Part shown: piece after piece, positions 59,767 to 64,000 of the stretch
Numbering within the stretch: the first letter of the stretch is position 1
Layout: every line of letters begins with the position of its first letter
From: Nocardia tengchongensis
Lineage (GTDB): Bacteria; Actinomycetota; Actinomycetes; Mycobacteriales; Mycobacteriaceae
DNA: 64,000 bases
Assembly: GCF_018362975.1 (NCBI RefSeq)
Contig: NZ_CP074371.1
Location: forward strand, 6,820,001-6,884,000
Direction of reading: 5' to 3'
Notes under the pieces: model-generated
Told to the model about the DNA's origin: nothing
The model's database searches: none
What the model saw: the letters and a program-made list of their open reading frames with translations, nothing else
Made by a program: the position numbers and the translations under genes

Positions 59767-61368
59767 TCAGCGTGTTTCGGTGGTGACCACCAGATCGCGG
59801 ATGAGCAGGGCGGCGTGCAGCGAGGTGCGGGTCTCGCCGTCGTCCAGGTCGACGTCGAGGATGCGTTCGATGCGGGCCAGGCGGTCGTAGAGGGTGGGGC
59901 GGCTGATGGTGAGGCGGCGGGCCAGTTCGGTCTTGTTGCCGGCCAGGTCCAGGAATTGGCGCAGGGTGCGGGTGAGGTCGGTGGCATTGCGGATGTCGTG
60001 CCGCAACAGGGCGCTGAGCTCGGTCTCGGCGAAACGCTGCACCCCGGGCTCGTCGCGGATCAGCGACAGCAGGCCGCGCAGGCGGACATCGCCGCTGCGG
60101 TAGAACGGTCGCGGCGTCGAAGAATCCAGCGACAGTGCGACTTCGGCGACGTGCGCGGCCTGGGCGAGTTCGCGGGCGGTGTCGAGCAGCGAATCCGATT
60201 CCCCGCCCACGCCGATGACCGCGCGCTGCACGCCCGGCACCCGGCGGATCTCGGCCAGCATGGCCGCGCAGACCGCGCCGAGCACGGTGTCGAGGTCCCC
60301 GCCGCGCGCCACCGCCAGCACCATGGTGACCCGATTGCCGTGGTCGGGCGCGGCCAGCGCGGTCGCCTTGGCCAACGCCACCCCGTGCAGGGCCGCGTCC
60401 AGCAGGGCGGCCGTACGCCGTTGCTGCGCCACCGGATCCGCTTCCACCACCGCCGCCACGTCCACCGCCACCGGGATGTAGCGGGCGCGGCGGGCCAATC
60501 CGAGCGCGGCCGCCAGCGCCACGGCGTCGCGTTCGTCGGAGAGCCGGCCGTTGACCATGTCGTCGATGAGCCCGGTCTGGGCCTGCCGGTGCAGCCCGAA
60601 CCGGTCCCGCTCGATCATCCGGTGCAGCGTGAGGGTCTGGGCGGCGCGTTCGAGCACCATGCGGGCGCGCGCGGTGGGCACCCGGCTCGACCGCAGGATC
60701 AGCCGCCCCCAGCGCTGCGTGTGCGGACCCACCGGAACCACGGTCGGATCGCGGTCGGACAGCAGGCGGGAGGTGGCCTCCCAGTGCTCGAGCACCGCCG
60801 AGGTGCCGGTGTGGCGGGCGGTCAGGGCGAGCACCCGATGCGCGAGATCCTCGAGCACCACCGAGGCGTCCAGCATCCCGGCGGCGGTCTTGACGATCTC
60901 GGCCAGCGACGCCCGCCGCACACTGAGCGCGGTGAAGGTCTCGTGCACGGTCCGCGCGAATTCCAGTTCCTCGTACTGGTCGGCCACGATCACCCGGTGC
61001 ACCGCCTCGGTGACCTCCACGAACCGCACCACCCGGTGCAGCGCCACCACCGGCAACCCGAGCCGGTCCGCGGTCTCGGCCATGATCGGCGGCAGTTCCC
61101 GCACGTAGGTGCCCAGTTCGACGACCAGTCCGGAAACCCCGGCCGCCGCGAGGGATTCCAGATAGGCGACGGTGGCCGCGTCGCTACCGGCCAGCGCGTG
61201 CCCGGTGGTGAGAATCAGTTCGCGCCCGACCAGCAAGGTGGCGACATCGGCCAGCTCGCTCACATGGACCCAGCGCACCGGCCGGTCCAGCGCGCCGCCG
61301 CCGACGACCTCGGGCCGACCGGCACGCACCACCGGCATGGCCAGGATGTCAGCAACGCGCAGGAGCAC
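59767..61368 (-). CDS. PucR-family transcriptional regulator
   Basis: A 533-residue regulator. N-terminal PucR domain (VADILAMPVVRAGRPEVVGG … VSGLVVELGTYVRELPPIMAETADRL), a CdaR-type GGDEF-like middle (YIPVAVDVAAVVEADP … VQRAVIGVGGESDS) and a C-terminal helix-turn-helix (TLRQFLDLAGNKTELARRLTI then SRPTLYDRLARIERIL). PucR regulators control purine, allantoin or amino-compound catabolism. Start is GTG 61368. Divergent from the mmsA–aminotransferase operon, 104 bp apart, which is its most likely target. Confidence 0.9.
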   Translation of the reverse strand: MLLRVADILAMPVVRAGRPEVVGGGALDRPVRWVHVSELADVATLLVGRELILTTGHALAGSDAATVAYLESLAAAGVSGLVVELGTYVRELPPIMAETADRLGLPVVALHRVVRFVEVTEAVHRVIVADQYEELEFARTVHETFTALSVRRASLAEIVKTAAGMLDASVVLEDLAHRVLALTARHTGTSAVLEHWEATSRLLSDRDPTVVPVGPHTQRWGRLILRSSRVPTARARMVLERAAQTLTLHRMIERDRFGLHRQAQTGLIDDMVNGRLSDERDAVALAAALGLARRARYIPVAVDVAAVVEADPVAQQRRTAALLDAALHGVALAKATALAAPDHGNRVTMVLAVARGGDLDTVLGAVCAAMLAEIRRVPGVQRAVIGVGGESDSLLDTARELAQAAHVAEVALSLDSSTPRPFYRSGDVRLRGLLSLIRDEPGVQRFAETELSALLRHDIRNATDLTRTLRQFLDLAGNKTELARRLTISRPTLYDRLARIERILDVDLDDGETRTSLHAALLIRDLVVTTETR

Positions 61369-61472
61369 CGACGAAGCGTAATACGAACTCGCGAATCACG
61401 TACAAAATGTCGGGAGCCAACCGGCGGGTAATGGCGCAGAGTAGGGACGGACAACCACGGAATCGAGGAGAT

Positions 61473-62963
<1,491 letters not shown>

Positions 62964-62976
62964 ACGGACACATGCG

Positions 62977-64000
62977 ATGACCCTGCCCAATGGTTTGACC
63001 CCGGAAGCGGCGCGGGACATAGCCGCCCGCGCCTACGAACTCGACCGCAAGCACGTCTTCCACTCCTGGTCGGCGCAGAAGTCGCTGCACCCCATGGTGA
63101 TCACCGCCGCCCAGGGCTGCTACGTGTGGGACGGCGACGGCAACCGGCTGCTGGACTTCTCCTCGCAGATGGTGAACACCAATATCGGACACCAGCATCC
63201 GAAGGTGGTGGCCGCCATCCAGGAGCAGGCGGCCACGCTGTGCACCGTCGGCCCGGCGTATGTGAACGACGCCCGCTCGGAGGCCGCGCGGCTGATCGCC
63301 GAACGCACGCCCGGTGACCTGGACCGGATCTTCTTCACCAATGGCGGCGCGGACGCGGTCGAGCACGCGGTGCGCATGGCGCGACTGCACACCGGGCGCT
63401 ACAAGGTGCTCGCGACCTACCGGTCCTATCACGGTGGCACCGAGACCGCGGTCAATCTGACCGGCGACCCGCGACGCTGGCCCAACGACCACGGCAATGC
63501 CGGGGTCGTGCACTTCTTCGGACCGTTCCTGTACCGCACGCAATTCCACGCCACCACCGAGGCCGAGGAGACCGAGCGGGCGCTGCAGCACCTCGAGCAG
63601 ACCATCGCGCTGGAGGGGCCGAGCACCATCGCTGCCGTCATCCTGGAATCGGTGCCGGGCACCGCCGGAATCATGGTGCCGCCGCCGGGCTACCTGGCCG
63701 GGGTGCGCGCACTGTGCGACAAGTACGGGATCGTGTTCATCGCCGACGAGGTGATGGCGGGGTTCGGGCGCACCGGAAAGTGGTTCGCCATCGACCATTT
63801 CGACGTCGTGCCTGATCTGCTGACCTTCGCGAAGGGCGTCAACTCCGGCTATGTGCCGCTCGGTGGCGTCGCCATCGCACCGCACATCGCCGCCACCTTC
63901 GACGACCGCGCCTATCCGGGCGGGCTCACCTATTCCGGGCACCCCCTGGCGACCGCGGCGGCGGTGGCGACCATCAACGCCATGACCGATGAGCGCATCG
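62977..64000 (+). CDS. Class III (ω-amino acid–pyruvate type) aminotransferase, 5' part
   Basis: First 341 residues, cut by the window edge. PLP enzyme features: VWDGDGNRLLDFSSQMVNTNIGH, IFFTNGGADAVEHAVRMARLHTGRYKVLATYRSYHGGT, IADEVMAGFGRTGKWFAIDHF (Asp binding the pyridine nitrogen) and TFAKGVNSGYVPLGG with the Schiff-base Lys. Such enzymes move the amino group of β-alanine, GABA or other ω-amines to pyruvate or 2-oxoglutarate, giving the semialdehyde oxidised by MmsA. ATG 62977 is 13 bp after the mmsA stop; an ATG at 62972 meets a stop after two codons. Confidence 0.9.
   Translation, partial: MTLPNGLTPEAARDIAARAYELDRKHVFHSWSAQKSLHPMVITAAQGCYVWDGDGNRLLDFSSQMVNTNIGHQHPKVVAAIQEQAATLCTVGPAYVNDARSEAARLIAERTPGDLDRIFFTNGGADAVEHAVRMARLHTGRYKVLATYRSYHGGTETAVNLTGDPRRWPNDHGNAGVVHFFGPFLYRTQFHATTEAEETERALQHLEQTIALEGPSTIAAVILESVPGTAGIMVPPPGYLAGVRALCDKYGIVFIADEVMAGFGRTGKWFAIDHFDVVPDLLTFAKGVNSGYVPLGGVAIAPHIAATFDDRAYPGGLTYSGHPLATAAAVATINAMTDERI

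Overview
The window reads as chromosomal DNA of a high-GC, mycolic-acid-producing actinomycete, most likely Nocardia or a close relative. Three things point there. (1) The gene order truB–pptT–pptH, dinF-like MATE–nrnA–rbfA–ylxP–infB–ylxR–nusA–rimP–(Rv2843/Rv2844-like pair)–proS follows the Mycobacterium tuberculosis Rv2793c–Rv2845c neighbourhood, with inserted blocks. (2) Family content is typical of the group: DUF4254, DUF3558 lipoprotein, KshA-like Rieske oxygenase, deazaflavin-dependent nitroreductase, mycothiol-dependent enzyme families, XRE/DUF5753 + DUF397 pairs. (3) GTG starts are frequent and third codon positions are G/C-rich.

Layout. 0–5.4 kb: 3' end of a selenium-binding protein gene, then a gene-poor stretch with a tRNA-like gene whose anticodon arm is abnormal, a dispersed intergenic repeat, an ArsR–RibD_C reductase–AHSA1 operon with a perfect palindrome at its start, a HIT protein and a decayed DUF1877 gene. 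5.2–10.4 kb: a BldB/WhiJ-type regulatory cluster (DUF4254, XRE-DUF5753, DUF397), a TetR/DinB-like pair, a 39-bp tandem repeat array, LysR and SnoaL genes. 10.4–13.4 kb: truB, pptT, pptH. 13.5–18.5 kb: a non-canonical Hsp70 module (Hsp70-like, large FnIII protein, divergent frameshifted GrpE-like gene). 18.5–20.4 kb: SDR plus a frameshifted kshA-like oxygenase gene behind a perfect palindrome. 20.4–32.6 kb: MATE pump, Ddn-like protein, DUF5995 protein and the translation/transcription block nrnA–rbfA–ylxP–infB–ylxR–nusA–rimP, then the Rv2843/Rv2844-like pair. 32.6–44.3 kb: accessory block of stress and regulatory genes (SigJ-type sigma factor, LysR, SDRs, reductases, membrane proteins). 44.3–48.7 kb: proS, yaaA-like, ankyrin, mycothiol-linked enzyme, reductase. 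48.7–53.5 kb: HxlR regulator, Tat-exported phosphoesterase and redox enzymes. 53.6–64 kb: nitrogen-compound uptake and catabolism (cytosine-type permease, deaminase, 2OG-Fe(II) oxygenase; APC permease, PucR regulator, methylmalonate-semialdehyde dehydrogenase, class III aminotransferase).

Most interesting points: rbfA is split in two frames exactly at a T-TTT-TTA heptamer, where a -1 shift restores the protein; a ~65-bp element with about 77% identity lies upstream of both nitrogen-compound permease genes; the tRNA-like gene at 1.5 kb has no standard anticodon loop; and several other genes (kshA-like, grpE-like, DUF1877) are frameshifted, which means either real decay or recoding, or homopolymer errors in the assembly. 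All assignments are from reading the sequence; no database search was run.
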